Positions 52,528 through 60,472 of a stretch of 64,000 nt of DNA are shown piece after piece. Positions within the stretch are counted from its first letter, which is position 1; each line of letters begins with the position of its first letter. The notes beneath the pieces were generated by a model. That model worked only from the letters and a program-made list of their open reading frames with translations. It ran no database searches and had not been told where the DNA came from. Source of the DNA: Chryseobacterium kimseyorum (GTDB lineage: Bacteria > Bacteroidota > Bacteroidia > Flavobacteriales > Weeksellaceae); assembly GCF_025971945.1 (NCBI RefSeq), contig NZ_JAPDHW010000013.1:1-64000 (forward strand), written 5' to 3'. A program made the position numbers and the translations under genes.

Positions 52528-54456
52528 TTAATTAAGCTTTCTATTCATCACCCTGTTCATATAATCCTGATACCAGGCTTTTGCAATAAGTTTTCCTTTT
52601 TCGGTTTCAGGAGTTTTCACTTTGTCGATTACATTATTTTCGAAGCCCAAATCATTTTTATCATAGATTCCAATAATTTCTTTACCGTCGAAGCGATAAA
52701 TATAGTTTCCGATAATGAACTGCTCCGAAGAACCGTCAGAATTAACGATCAGTGGAGAATACTTTTTTTCACTCACCAGACTTCTTCCCCAGCTTCTTAT
52801 CTGCCTGTTGTAGCCGATTAAATCTGCTAATGTCGGATAAATATCAATCTGCTGTGCAACTTCATTATTCACACCTTTTAAATTTAATTGAGGATTCGGA
52901 GAATAAAAAATCAACGGCACGGCAAAGCGGTTCATGGCTTTCTCATACTCCGGATAATAAATCTGGTTGGGATGATCTCCTGTGAAAACAAATATCGTAT
53001 TATTGAACCAGGGTTGCTTTTTAGCTGTTTCAAAATATTTTTTAATTGAATAATCGGTGTACTGCATCGGTTCATGCATCTCAATATTTCCTTTTTTAAA
53101 TTTTCCATTATATTTCGCAGGAATTTTGAAAGGATGATGCGAAGAAGCCGTAAATACCGTTGCCATGAAGGGTTTCGTTTTTCCTACATTTTTAGCAAAG
53201 TACTGAAGAAACGGATCGTCCCAGATTGCCCACATTCCATCGAAATCTTCGTTGTGATTGTACTCGTCTTTCCCAAAATAGTGTTTGAAACCCAAAATAT
53301 TTCCGAAGCCCAAAAACCCCATTGATCCATTCGGTGCACCATGATAAAACGATGTATCGTAACCCATTTCGTTGCAAACCGAAACGATCGACTGAATTTT
53401 CTGGTTAGAATATGGCGAACTGGTAAAAGCATCCGTTAAACTCGGAATTCCCGCCAATATACTGCTCATCCCATGAATCGACTGTCTACCGTTGGCAAAA
53501 GTGTTCGGAAAAATCAGACTTTCGTTGGCTAAACTGTCGATAAAAGGAGTGTAAGAAACATAATCTTTAATGTTTTTATCTTTATTAAAAGCACCGGAAT
53601 ATTCCCGGCCGAAAGATTCTACAATAAAAATTACAATATTAGGTTTATCCGGAACCTGTCTGTCATAGATTTTATAAGGCTCAATATTTTCAGTGATAAA
53701 TTTCTCATCAACAAAATGTACCTCTTTGAAATTATTGCTTCCCAACGTTCTGAAAAACGAAAAAGTACTGTTCAGAACAACATTGCCCTGAAGCGGAGTT
53801 TTTACAAATTTGTTGGCATCAACAAGGTTAATCGGCCGCGTACTGTGTTTGAAATCACCACGGATTCCTCCTACGATTAATACTGCGGAAAGGCAAATCG
53901 TCAGCACAGAAAGAATAAAATATGGAATGAGTTTCGCCGGCTTTCTTTCCTCAACTTTAAATCTTTTATACAGAAAAACCCACAACACCATCAATGCAAT
54001 GAACCAAAAAATCACAAATGGATGTTCTTTGGTAGAAACTGTAAACACTTTTAAAATATTGGTTTCATGTTTTGCGACCTGAAAAGCGGCAGAAGTCAGT
54101 CTGGTCTGAGAAAATTTGTAATAAATAAAATCTCCGAAATTCATCATATATGCAATTCCGTTGGTGATAAAGTACAGCCAGAAAAGAATTTTCTGGTAAA
54201 CTTTTTTCGTATTAACAATAACCGGAATTAAGCTCAACAGAATAAACAGTGAGTTGACATACAAAATAGCAGTAAGGTCAAACGCAATCCCATGGAAAGC
54301 CAGACTCAGGTAATCAGCAACACCATCTATTTTTATTAAATCTTTATTAAAAAACCAAAACAGAAATCTGGCAAACTGATAAAAAACAAAAGCCAAAAAA
54401 ATCCTGTAACATAAAATCAGGACTTCCTGCTTTCTAAATTCTTTAAAAAAATTCAT
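52528..54456 (-). CDS. LTA-synthase-like membrane sulfatase/phosphoethanolamine transferase
   Basis: A 642-residue protein with five N-terminal helices (to about residue 190) and a C-terminal alkaline-phosphatase-superfamily domain. Visible are PNIVIFIVESFGREYSG (metal site) and FANGRQSIHGMSSILAGIPSL, in which a Ser or Thr is the likely nucleophile, and FTGDHPNQIYYP. In Gram-negative bacteria such enzymes usually add a phospho-substituent to lipids or glycans; in Gram-positives they make lipoteichoic acid. Start taken at MNFFKEFRKQ; a start nine codons upstream is also possible. Confidence 0.85.
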   Translation of the reverse strand: MNFFKEFRKQEVLILCYRIFLAFVFYQFARFLFWFFNKDLIKIDGVADYLSLAFHGIAFDLTAILYVNSLFILLSLIPVIVNTKKVYQKILFWLYFITNGIAYMMNFGDFIYYKFSQTRLTSAAFQVAKHETNILKVFTVSTKEHPFVIFWFIALMVLWVFLYKRFKVEERKPAKLIPYFILSVLTICLSAVLIVGGIRGDFKHSTRPINLVDANKFVKTPLQGNVVLNSTFSFFRTLGSNNFKEVHFVDEKFITENIEPYKIYDRQVPDKPNIVIFIVESFGREYSGAFNKDKNIKDYVSYTPFIDSLANESLIFPNTFANGRQSIHGMSSILAGIPSLTDAFTSSPYSNQKIQSIVSVCNEMGYDTSFYHGAPNGSMGFLGFGNILGFKHYFGKDEYNHNEDFDGMWAIWDDPFLQYFAKNVGKTKPFMATVFTASSHHPFKIPAKYNGKFKKGNIEMHEPMQYTDYSIKKYFETAKKQPWFNNTIFVFTGDHPNQIYYPEYEKAMNRFAVPLIFYSPNPQLNLKGVNNEVAQQIDIYPTLADLIGYNRQIRSWGRSLVSEKKYSPLIVNSDGSSEQFIIGNYIYRFDGKEIIGIYDKNDLGFENNVIDKVKTPETEKGKLIAKAWYQDYMNRVMNRKLN

Positions 54457-54763
54457 TTTAGGTATTGATGTTTTTTTATTCAAAATATTTAGAGCCTTTT
54501 CAAAGTCTTTTAAAACAAAAAAAAGTCAAAACAGTTTATTAAGAGATATGAGAATGCTTTGAGGCTCAAAAAAGGAAGTCTTTGCTATAAACCTTTTTTG
54601 AAGTTTAAAGAGATTTTCCCTTCACTATTTTCTTTTGCGACTTTTGTGGTTTATTATTTTTCAGTGCTTTTAACGAGGCTTTATTGGTCTGCAAATTTAA
54701 GTTAAATTCACAGTATTGTAATTTTTAGTTCATATTAATTAAGGTTAAAATTTTTAAAAAATG

Positions 54764-54771
54764 TAATTTTG
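54764..54771 (+). promoter_or_regulatory. -7 box of pssA; possibly leaderless transcript
   Basis: TAATTTTG ends only five bases before the pssA ATG. With transcription starting about 5-8 bases past the box, the mRNA would begin at or next to the ATG. Confidence 0.4.
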
Positions 54772-54776
54772 CTTTC

Positions 54777-55505
54777 ATGAATTTCATTAAAAACAATCTG
54801 GCAAATGCCATTACTCTTGGGAATTTATTTTCAGGCTGCGTCGGAGCTGTCCATTTACTTAATGGCGATTATCAGACGACTGCGATCTGTATTATCCTGT
54901 CATTGATACTTGATTTTTTCGACGGATTTGTTGCGAGAGCTTTAAAAGCCAATTCCAATTTAGGAACACAACTGGATTCTTTGGCGGATATGGTAAGTTT
55001 TGGTTTCATTCCGGGTCTTGCGATGTTTAAAATGCTAGAACCTTTCGGGAATGAACTTTTAGGGATGCAGCTTCCTTTCGAAATCAAGTATTTTGGATTT
55101 CTGATTACGCTTTTCTCATGTTTAAGACTGGCAATTTTTAATCTGGATGAAGATCAGAAATATTATTTTAAAGGTTTAAATACGCCGAGTAATACAATTT
55201 TGATTTTTGGAATTTATTACGTTATTCAAACTCTACAATCAGGAAATCAGTTTGGAACACTAAGCATCAATTTTAGCGTTGAAATTTTGTTACTTTTAAC
55301 TGTAATTTCTTCCTGGCTTCTAATTTCACCAATTAAAATGATTGCCATGAAATTCAAATCAATGAAACTACAGGATAACTATCCAAAAATAGCACTATTG
55401 ATTGGCGTAATTCTTATTTTAATTATATTCAAAACTGTCGGTATTCCTCTGGTGATTTTATATTACATTTTAATTTCAATGATCTTTCAAAAACAATTAA
55501 AGTAG
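54777..55505 (+). CDS. pssA: CDP-diacylglycerol-serine O-phosphatidyltransferase
   Basis: A 242-residue integral membrane enzyme that makes phosphatidylserine, precursor of phosphatidylethanolamine. The CDP-alcohol phosphatidyltransferase motif is intact: LILDFFDGFVARALKANSNLGTQLDSLADMVSFG (D-x-x-D-G-x-x-A-R...G-x-x-x-D-x-x-x-D). About seven helices. Unlike the relative at 2993, the glycine before the third aspartate is present. Confidence 0.92.
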   Translation: MNFIKNNLANAITLGNLFSGCVGAVHLLNGDYQTTAICIILSLILDFFDGFVARALKANSNLGTQLDSLADMVSFGFIPGLAMFKMLEPFGNELLGMQLPFEIKYFGFLITLFSCLRLAIFNLDEDQKYYFKGLNTPSNTILIFGIYYVIQTLQSGNQFGTLSINFSVEILLLLTVISSWLLISPIKMIAMKFKSMKLQDNYPKIALLIGVILILIIFKTVGIPLVILYYILISMIFQKQLK

Positions 55506-55610
55506 AAAACTGGAAGTTTTCCCATTTTCAAATTAACACATTTCAAACTATAAAATAAACATAGGTGAAAAAGCCAGAAGCCAATCGCCAGCAACAAAAA
55601 GCAATTTAAA

Positions 55611-56375
55611 ATGAACTTAAAACTCCATAAACCTCTCTGTATCTTCGATCTTGAAACAACCGGAATCAACGTCGGGAAAGACCGAATCGTTGAAATCTGT
55701 ATTTTAAAAGTAAATCCTGATTCTTCAAGAGAAAGCAAAACCTGGCGTGTAAATCCTGAAATGTCCATTCCTTTACAATCCAGTGAAGTTCACGGAATTT
55801 ATGATGAAGACGTGAAAGACGCTCCAACTTTTAAAGAAATTGCCTCTAAAGTGGTAGAAATGATTTCTGGCGCAGATTTGGGTGGTTTTAATTCTAACCG
55901 ATTTGATGTTCCGTTATTGGCGGAAGAATTGCTCCGTGCAGATTTCGATTTTGATTTGAGTAAATTCAAATTAGTCGATGCACAGACTATCTACCATAAA
56001 ATGGAACCTCGAAATCTGGGTGCAGCCTATCAGTTTTACTGTGGGAAAAATTTAGAAAATGCACATTCGGCGGAAGCTGATGTTTTGGCAACTTTCGAAG
56101 TTTTAGATGCCCAGGTTGGTAAATATGATGATGTTCCGAAAGAGATTAATGCCTTAAGTGAATTCAGTTTTCATAATAAGAATGCTGATTTGGCAGGTTT
56201 TATCGGATTTAATGATAAAAATATCGAGGTTTTCAACTTCGGAAAATATAAAGGTCAGGGTGTGAAAGATGTTTTCAAAAAAGACCTTGGGTATTACGGA
56301 TGGCTTCAGAATGCTGATTTTCCGCTATACACGAAGAAAGTCTTCACCAAAATTCAACTGTCAAGTAAATTTTAA
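55611..56375 (+). CDS. DnaQ-like 3'-5' exonuclease with C-terminal extension
   Basis: A 254-residue protein with a DEDDh exonuclease domain in residues 1-170: IFDLETTGINVGKDRIVEICIL (D and E), GFNSNRFDVPLLAEEL, and NAHSAEADVLATFEVLDAQ (H and last D). The last 60 residues read EVFNFGKYKGQGVKDVFKKDLGYYGWLQNADFPLYTKKV, resembling a DUF3820-like module. Role may be proofreading, repair or RNA trimming. Start codon 3 bp after a short gap; next gene follows in 4 bp. Confidence 0.88.
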   Translation: MNLKLHKPLCIFDLETTGINVGKDRIVEICILKVNPDSSRESKTWRVNPEMSIPLQSSEVHGIYDEDVKDAPTFKEIASKVVEMISGADLGGFNSNRFDVPLLAEELLRADFDFDLSKFKLVDAQTIYHKMEPRNLGAAYQFYCGKNLENAHSAEADVLATFEVLDAQVGKYDDVPKEINALSEFSFHNKNADLAGFIGFNDKNIEVFNFGKYKGQGVKDVFKKDLGYYGWLQNADFPLYTKKVFTKIQLSSKF

Positions 56376-56378
56376 ATT

Positions 56379-56780
56379 ATGAATGATTTAGTTAAGTTCA
56401 AATTTTACGAAACCGCTCTCGAAGCCAACAGAGATAAACAGATCTTAGCTGAAAACGACATTCAGAGTTTCATTGCCAACGAGCAGACCATTCAGTCAGA
56501 CTGGCTTTTATCTCAAGCATTGGGCGGAATTCAACTGCAGGTTTTTGAGAATGATTTTAAAACCGCCGAGAAAATTCTTATTGATTATCATGAAAACAAT
56601 AAGTTCTCTCTGAAAGTTGAACACACCGTTGAAAATCCGAAGTTTGATTTTGTCTGCCCGAAATGTGGCTCGAATCATATTTATAAAGATGACAGCTCGA
56701 CGAGTTTCTTTGGGATTTCTCTGCTTTCAAGCGATAAATACGTTTGTTATTACTGTGAGAACGAGTTTACGCATGAGTAA
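56379..56780 (+). CDS. DUF2007 / zinc-ribbon protein
   Basis: A 133-residue protein. Residues 1-70 match the DUF2007 putative signal-transduction domain (KFYETALEANRDKQILAENDIQSFIANEQT, QALGGIQLQVFENDFKTAEKIL). Residues 88-133 carry a CPKC...CYYC zinc ribbon. It starts 4 bp after the exonuclease stop, so the two genes form an operon and probably a shared role in nucleic-acid or stress work. Confidence 0.8.
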   Translation: MNDLVKFKFYETALEANRDKQILAENDIQSFIANEQTIQSDWLLSQALGGIQLQVFENDFKTAEKILIDYHENNKFSLKVEHTVENPKFDFVCPKCGSNHIYKDDSSTSFFGISLLSSDKYVCYYCENEFTHE

Positions 56781-56897
56781 GTAAAACATACTTTGTCATT
56801 CTGAAAGAATCTAAATAGTGTTTTAAATATACGCTCAGATTCCTACGGAATGATAAACTTGAATGGTTATTCACAAATGTGAAAATAACAGACAAAA

Positions 56898-56996
56898 CCC
56901 CTAGCCCAGATCGCAACGGCATCCTTTTTTGTTGAGGACAGAGCGAAGCGGAGGCCTTCCCAAAAAAGATATAGTGGAGAGCTGGAAATAGCTCCT
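56898..56996. repeat. Dispersed hairpin repeat, copy B
   Basis: Begins CCCTAGCCCAGAT, contains AACGGCATCCTTTTTTG, which pairs with CCAAAAAAGAT, and closes GAGCTGGAAATAGCTCCT. Same blocks as copy A at 1136-1232. Lies alone in the 300-bp gap before the FAH-family gene, along with a short TTCCTACGGAA palindrome near 56840. Confidence 0.65.
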
Positions 56997-57080
56997 AAAA
57001 ATAATAATGCTCAATAAATTGTTCCCAGGTATTTCAGTTAATATTTCTGAATTACCATCGACAAAAATAAAAATATAACA

Positions 57081-57686
57081 ATGAAAATAATCTGCATCGG
57101 AAGAAATTACAGTGAACACGCAAAAGAGCTGGGTAACGCCATCCCAGACAAGCCTGTAATTTTTATGAAACCTGACACTGCGGTTTTGAAAGGAAATGAC
57201 TTTTATATTCCGGAATTTTCCAATGACGTTCATTACGAACTGGAAATTGTGGTGAAAATCTCAAAAGGTGGAAAGTACATTCAGAAAGAAGCAGCGAACA
57301 AACATTACGAAGAAATTGGTTTGGGAATCGATTTTACTGCAAGAGATTTGCAAAGCGATTTAAAATCTAAAGGTCTTCCGTGGGAACTGGCAAAAGGTTT
57401 CGACGGTTCTGCTGTGGTAGGAAACTTCTTCAGAAAGGAAAATTTTGACCTTAAAAATCTTCAGTTTTCATTATTAAAAAACAAAGAAAAAGTACAGCAC
57501 GGAAATTCAAAAGATATGATGTTCAAGATTGATGATATCATCGCATTCGTATCTCAGTATTTCACGTTAAGAGTTGGTGATTTGATTTTCACCGGAACTC
57601 CTGAAGGGGTAGGAAAAGTTTATGAAAATGATATTCTGGAGGCTTATCTTGAGGAAGAAAAGGCTTTAGATATTCGAATATTATAA
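57081..57686 (+). CDS. Fumarylacetoacetate hydrolase family protein
   Basis: A 201-residue cytoplasmic metal-dependent hydrolase. Marks are MKIICIGRNYSEHAKELGNAIPDKPVIFMKPDTAV, the metal glutamate pair in VHYELEIVVKISKGG, LGIDFTARDLQSDLKSKGLPWELAKGFDGSA and LIFTGTPEGVGKV. The short length suggests an acylpyruvase, oxaloacetate decarboxylase or similar enzyme rather than true FAH. Single gene. Confidence 0.9.
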   Translation: MKIICIGRNYSEHAKELGNAIPDKPVIFMKPDTAVLKGNDFYIPEFSNDVHYELEIVVKISKGGKYIQKEAANKHYEEIGLGIDFTARDLQSDLKSKGLPWELAKGFDGSAVVGNFFRKENFDLKNLQFSLLKNKEKVQHGNSKDMMFKIDDIIAFVSQYFTLRVGDLIFTGTPEGVGKVYENDILEAYLEEEKALDIRIL

Positions 57687-57750
57687 ATTTTTAACAGTTT
57701 TTTTTTATATTATTTTCATATCTTTAAAAGACAAATTAAAATATAAAAAT

Positions 57751-58188
57751 ATGATCAATATAGTACTGCCAGTAGATTTTGGCGAAAAAACAGATCAGCT
57801 AGTAGACGGAGCGATAGAATTTGCGAAGAAAGTCAACGGAAAGCTTAATTTAATACATGTAGCGCCTACAGATATTGGTTTTGCAATCGGAGATATGGGT
57901 TACCAGTATTTTCCCGAGGTTGAAGAAAACGAAATCCGGGAAGAACTTGTGTTGCTCAACAAGATTAATCAAAAAATTCTTGCTCACGATATTGATTGCG
58001 AACACCTGTTGAAACAGGGCATTGCCAAAGATATTATCTTGGAATATGCAGACACCAAAAATGCAGACTTTATCGTAATGGGTTCTCACGGTAGAAGCGG
58101 AATTTACGATGTCTTTGTAGGAAGCCTAACCAAAGGAATTACAAAAAATTCTAAAGTACCGGTTTTGGTTTTACCAATTCATGACTAG
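57751..58188 (+). CDS. Universal stress protein
   Basis: A 145-residue UspA-fold protein: INIVLPVDFGEKTDQLVDGAIEFAKKVNGKLNLIHVAPTD and the ATP-binding loop GSHGRSGIYDVFVGSLTKGITKNSKVPVLVLP (G-x-x-G-x(9)-G-S pattern). A nucleotide-binding stress protein; the specific signal is not known. It has its own terminator. Confidence 0.93.
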   Translation: MINIVLPVDFGEKTDQLVDGAIEFAKKVNGKLNLIHVAPTDIGFAIGDMGYQYFPEVEENEIREELVLLNKINQKILAHDIDCEHLLKQGIAKDIILEYADTKNADFIVMGSHGRSGIYDVFVGSLTKGITKNSKVPVLVLPIHD

Positions 58189-58204
58189 ACAAATTATAAG
58201 CATA

Positions 58205-58240
58205 AAAAGACCGATCAAATAAAACTTTGATCGGTCTTTT
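58205..58240 (+). terminator. Terminator of the universal stress protein gene
   Basis: AAAGACCGATCAAA pairs with TTTGATCGGTCTTT, ending in T residues. A very stable hairpin, also able to serve the convergent DUF6341 gene. Confidence 0.88.
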
Positions 58241-58257
58241 ACTATATAACCAATTAA

Positions 58258-58491
58258 TTAACCTTCTTTTTTGTAGATCGTAGGATCGTAATAAGGGTTT
58301 TTACCCTCAGTCGGAGAATAATACTCTTTGTCTTTGTCCCCTCCAAGCGTCACCACCAAGACATAGCACCAATATGTAAATAGTACGCAACAAACTAAGA
58401 ATAAAATCCAGTTGAGTACGTTTCCAAAGTTTTCGAAAAAACCAAAAGACCATTTGAAAACCCTACTTAAGAATAGAAAGAAAGACGTCAT
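58258..58491 (-). CDS. DUF6341-like small membrane protein
   Basis: A 77-residue protein with one long helix (LNWILFLVCCVLFTYWCYVLVV) and an aromatic charged tail ending YDPTIYKKEG. Matches small Flavobacteriia membrane proteins named DUF6341 (recalled). Divergent from the DUF6427 gene, with a TAACTTTG box at 58510-58517 for the latter. Confidence 0.65.
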   Translation of the reverse strand: MTSFFLFLSRVFKWSFGFFENFGNVLNWILFLVCCVLFTYWCYVLVVTLGGDKDKEYYSPTEGKNPYYDPTIYKKEG

Positions 58492-58509
58492 TATTTTCCT
58501 TTTTTAAAT

Positions 58510-58517
58510 TAACTTTG
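58510..58517 (+). promoter_or_regulatory. -7 box of the DUF6427 gene
   Basis: TAACTTTG, 16 bp before the ATG; the -33 box is not clear. Confidence 0.45.
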
Positions 58518-58533
58518 CACAAATTTATAAAAA

Positions 58534-59439
58534 ATGTTTAGATTACTTTCAAAAGAAAGCAATATTTTTTCAATTCCTGTTTACATTGGTTTTCTTCTTT
58601 TAGTAGTAATTATATTTAATATACTGAATTTCAACTCGTACGAAGCAATAATTGCGGTTATTACGTTTTTAGGAATTGCGTTAGGTTATTTCTGTTTTAA
58701 TACTATTGCGCTGAATTATCAGACGCATCTGCCGTTATTTCTGTATACATTTTTTATTTTCGGACTTTATCCCGGGAAATCCGATATCGGAATTGCGGTT
58801 GCTTTGCTGACAAATTCTTTTCTTTTGCTTCTTCTTACAAGTACTGATGAAGATTTAAGAAAAAAATCATACGTGCTGGTAGGATCTATTTTAGCGCTTA
58901 ATTTCGTATTTCTGCCTACAACATGGCCGATGATTTTCTTTGTGCTGATTCACCTGATCGTAACCTCAGAGAGAATTGGTCTGAATATTTTCAGATTCTT
59001 TTTAGGAATGTCTTTGATTGCGTTAAGTTACTTTTCACTGATGTTTTTTATGAGATTCAACGACTGGAATATTGATTATCTGCCGTTTGGAAAAATGAGG
59101 TTTATTACCGATTACGCAGAACTTCTTCCTTTGATTCCTATTTTGCTGATGTTGATTTATGCAATTTATGATCACTTTAAACATTATAATAAGAAAAGCC
59201 CGGTAAGCCGGTACAAATATACTTTCCTTCTTGTATTCTCATTTGCACAGCTGGTAAGTATCGTCATGTACATGAATACCAATTATGAATATCTGCTTCT
59301 TCTGGCATTTCCGGCAACGATTATTATCAGCAGAATGCTCAGATTCTTACCGAAGTACTGGATGCAGGAGGTCAGTCTTTGGGTGATCATCGCAAGTCTG
59401 GTTGGTTTTAAGGCAGGTACCCATTTCAATTTATTTTAA
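58534..59439 (+). CDS. DUF6427 membrane protein
   Basis: A 301-residue protein with about eight to nine helices and short loops (YIGFLLLVVIIFNILNF, LFLYTFFIFGLYPG, LALNFVFLPTTWPMIFFVLIHLIV). Matches the Bacteroidota DUF6427 family. It lies just before a DUF3109 gene, with 10 bp between stop and start, so the two form one unit. Function unknown. Confidence 0.7.
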   Translation: MFRLLSKESNIFSIPVYIGFLLLVVIIFNILNFNSYEAIIAVITFLGIALGYFCFNTIALNYQTHLPLFLYTFFIFGLYPGKSDIGIAVALLTNSFLLLLLTSTDEDLRKKSYVLVGSILALNFVFLPTTWPMIFFVLIHLIVTSERIGLNIFRFFLGMSLIALSYFSLMFFMRFNDWNIDYLPFGKMRFITDYAELLPLIPILLMLIYAIYDHFKHYNKKSPVSRYKYTFLLVFSFAQLVSIVMYMNTNYEYLLLLAFPATIIISRMLRFLPKYWMQEVSLWVIIASLVGFKAGTHFNLF

Positions 59440-59449
59440 AAAAAAGATT

Positions 59450-60034
59450 ATGATTCAAATAGACGATAAATTAATTTCTGAAGATATTTTCTCTGAAGAA
59501 TTTGTTTGCAACCTTACCAAATGTAAAGGTGCATGCTGTGTGGAAGGTGATGTAGGAGCTCCGTTGGATAAAGACGAGCTGGTAATTTTGGATAATATTT
59601 ATGATAAAATCAAACCTTATCTTACTGCTGACGGTATAAAAGCTTTGGACGAACAGGGAACGTGGACCACTGATCCCATGGACGGAATGTACGTAACCCC
59701 TATGATTGAAGACGCAGAATGTGCCTATGTAACTTTTGATGAGCGCGGAATCACAAAATGCGGAATTGAAAAAGCCTATGAAGACGGTGCTATCGACTGG
59801 CAAAAGCCTATTTCTTGTCACCTCTACCCAATCCGTGTTACAGAGTATTCTTCGTTTTCAGCATTAAACTATCATGAATGGCCGATCTGCAACGACGCCT
59901 GCACACTGGGCAAGGAACTTCAGGTTCCTGTCTACAAGTTTCTAAAAACACCCCTGACAAGAAAGTACGGTGAAGAATTCTACTCCACTTTAAGCGAAGT
60001 CGCTGAGGAATGGAAAAAGGAGTATGGAAAATAG
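59450..60034 (+). CDS. DUF3109 protein with cysteine-rich metal site
   Basis: A 194-residue cytoplasmic protein. The N-terminus carries VCNLTKCKGACCVEGDVGAPL with cysteines at about 20, 25, 29 and 30, and others follow later (KCGIEKAYEDGAI, SCHLYPIRV, ICNDAC), which suggests an Fe-S or zinc centre. This fits DUF3109/YkgJ-type families. An ATG 16 codons upstream would lie within the previous gene, so I use MIQIDDKL. Confidence 0.82.
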   Translation: MIQIDDKLISEDIFSEEFVCNLTKCKGACCVEGDVGAPLDKDELVILDNIYDKIKPYLTADGIKALDEQGTWTTDPMDGMYVTPMIEDAECAYVTFDERGITKCGIEKAYEDGAIDWQKPISCHLYPIRVTEYSSFSALNYHEWPICNDACTLGKELQVPVYKFLKTPLTRKYGEEFYSTLSEVAEEWKKEYGK

Positions 60035-60470
60035 ACGTTGGGTGACAGATGATGAATGATAGGTGATGGGTTATGAATGATCGGTGTAGAATAGTAAACA
60101 GACATAGTTTACTTTTTGATATGTGAAATTTGTTTGAGTCCCAACGGGACGATTTAGCAAAGGATAGGATGTAATCCTATTAATTGTAAATTTCAATTCA
60201 ATTTCAATTCAATTCAATTCAATTCAATTCAATTCGTTCATTCTTTCATTCTTTCATTCTTTCGTTGAATCATCGATTGACAATAAAAGTTTTCTCGTTA
60301 CGACAATACTTGACAACAGTCTTAACGGGACGATTTTATTAGGATAGAAGATAATTCTCGTTAAGAAAACTTAATCAATACATTTACTTAAAATGTAATT
60401 TTTAAAAAAAGCAAAACCACCGCAGAAAAATTTCTACGGTGGTTTTTATTTAATCGACTAAGATTATTTG
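60034..60470. repeat. Intergenic simple repeats and terminator region
   Basis: No gene in this 438-bp gap. It holds GATGATGAATGATAGGTG units (60040-60085), two copies of an AACGGGACGATTT-bearing element (near 60143 and 60328), and a pure AATTC pentamer tract followed by TTCATTCTTTC units (about 60192-60264). Confidence 0.7.
60404..60444 (-). terminator. Terminator of the M16 peptidase gene
   Basis: Minus strand AACCACCG pairs with CGGTGGTT over a 14-base A/T loop, followed by TTTGCTTTTTTT. Confidence 0.8.
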
Positions 60471-60472
60471 AA

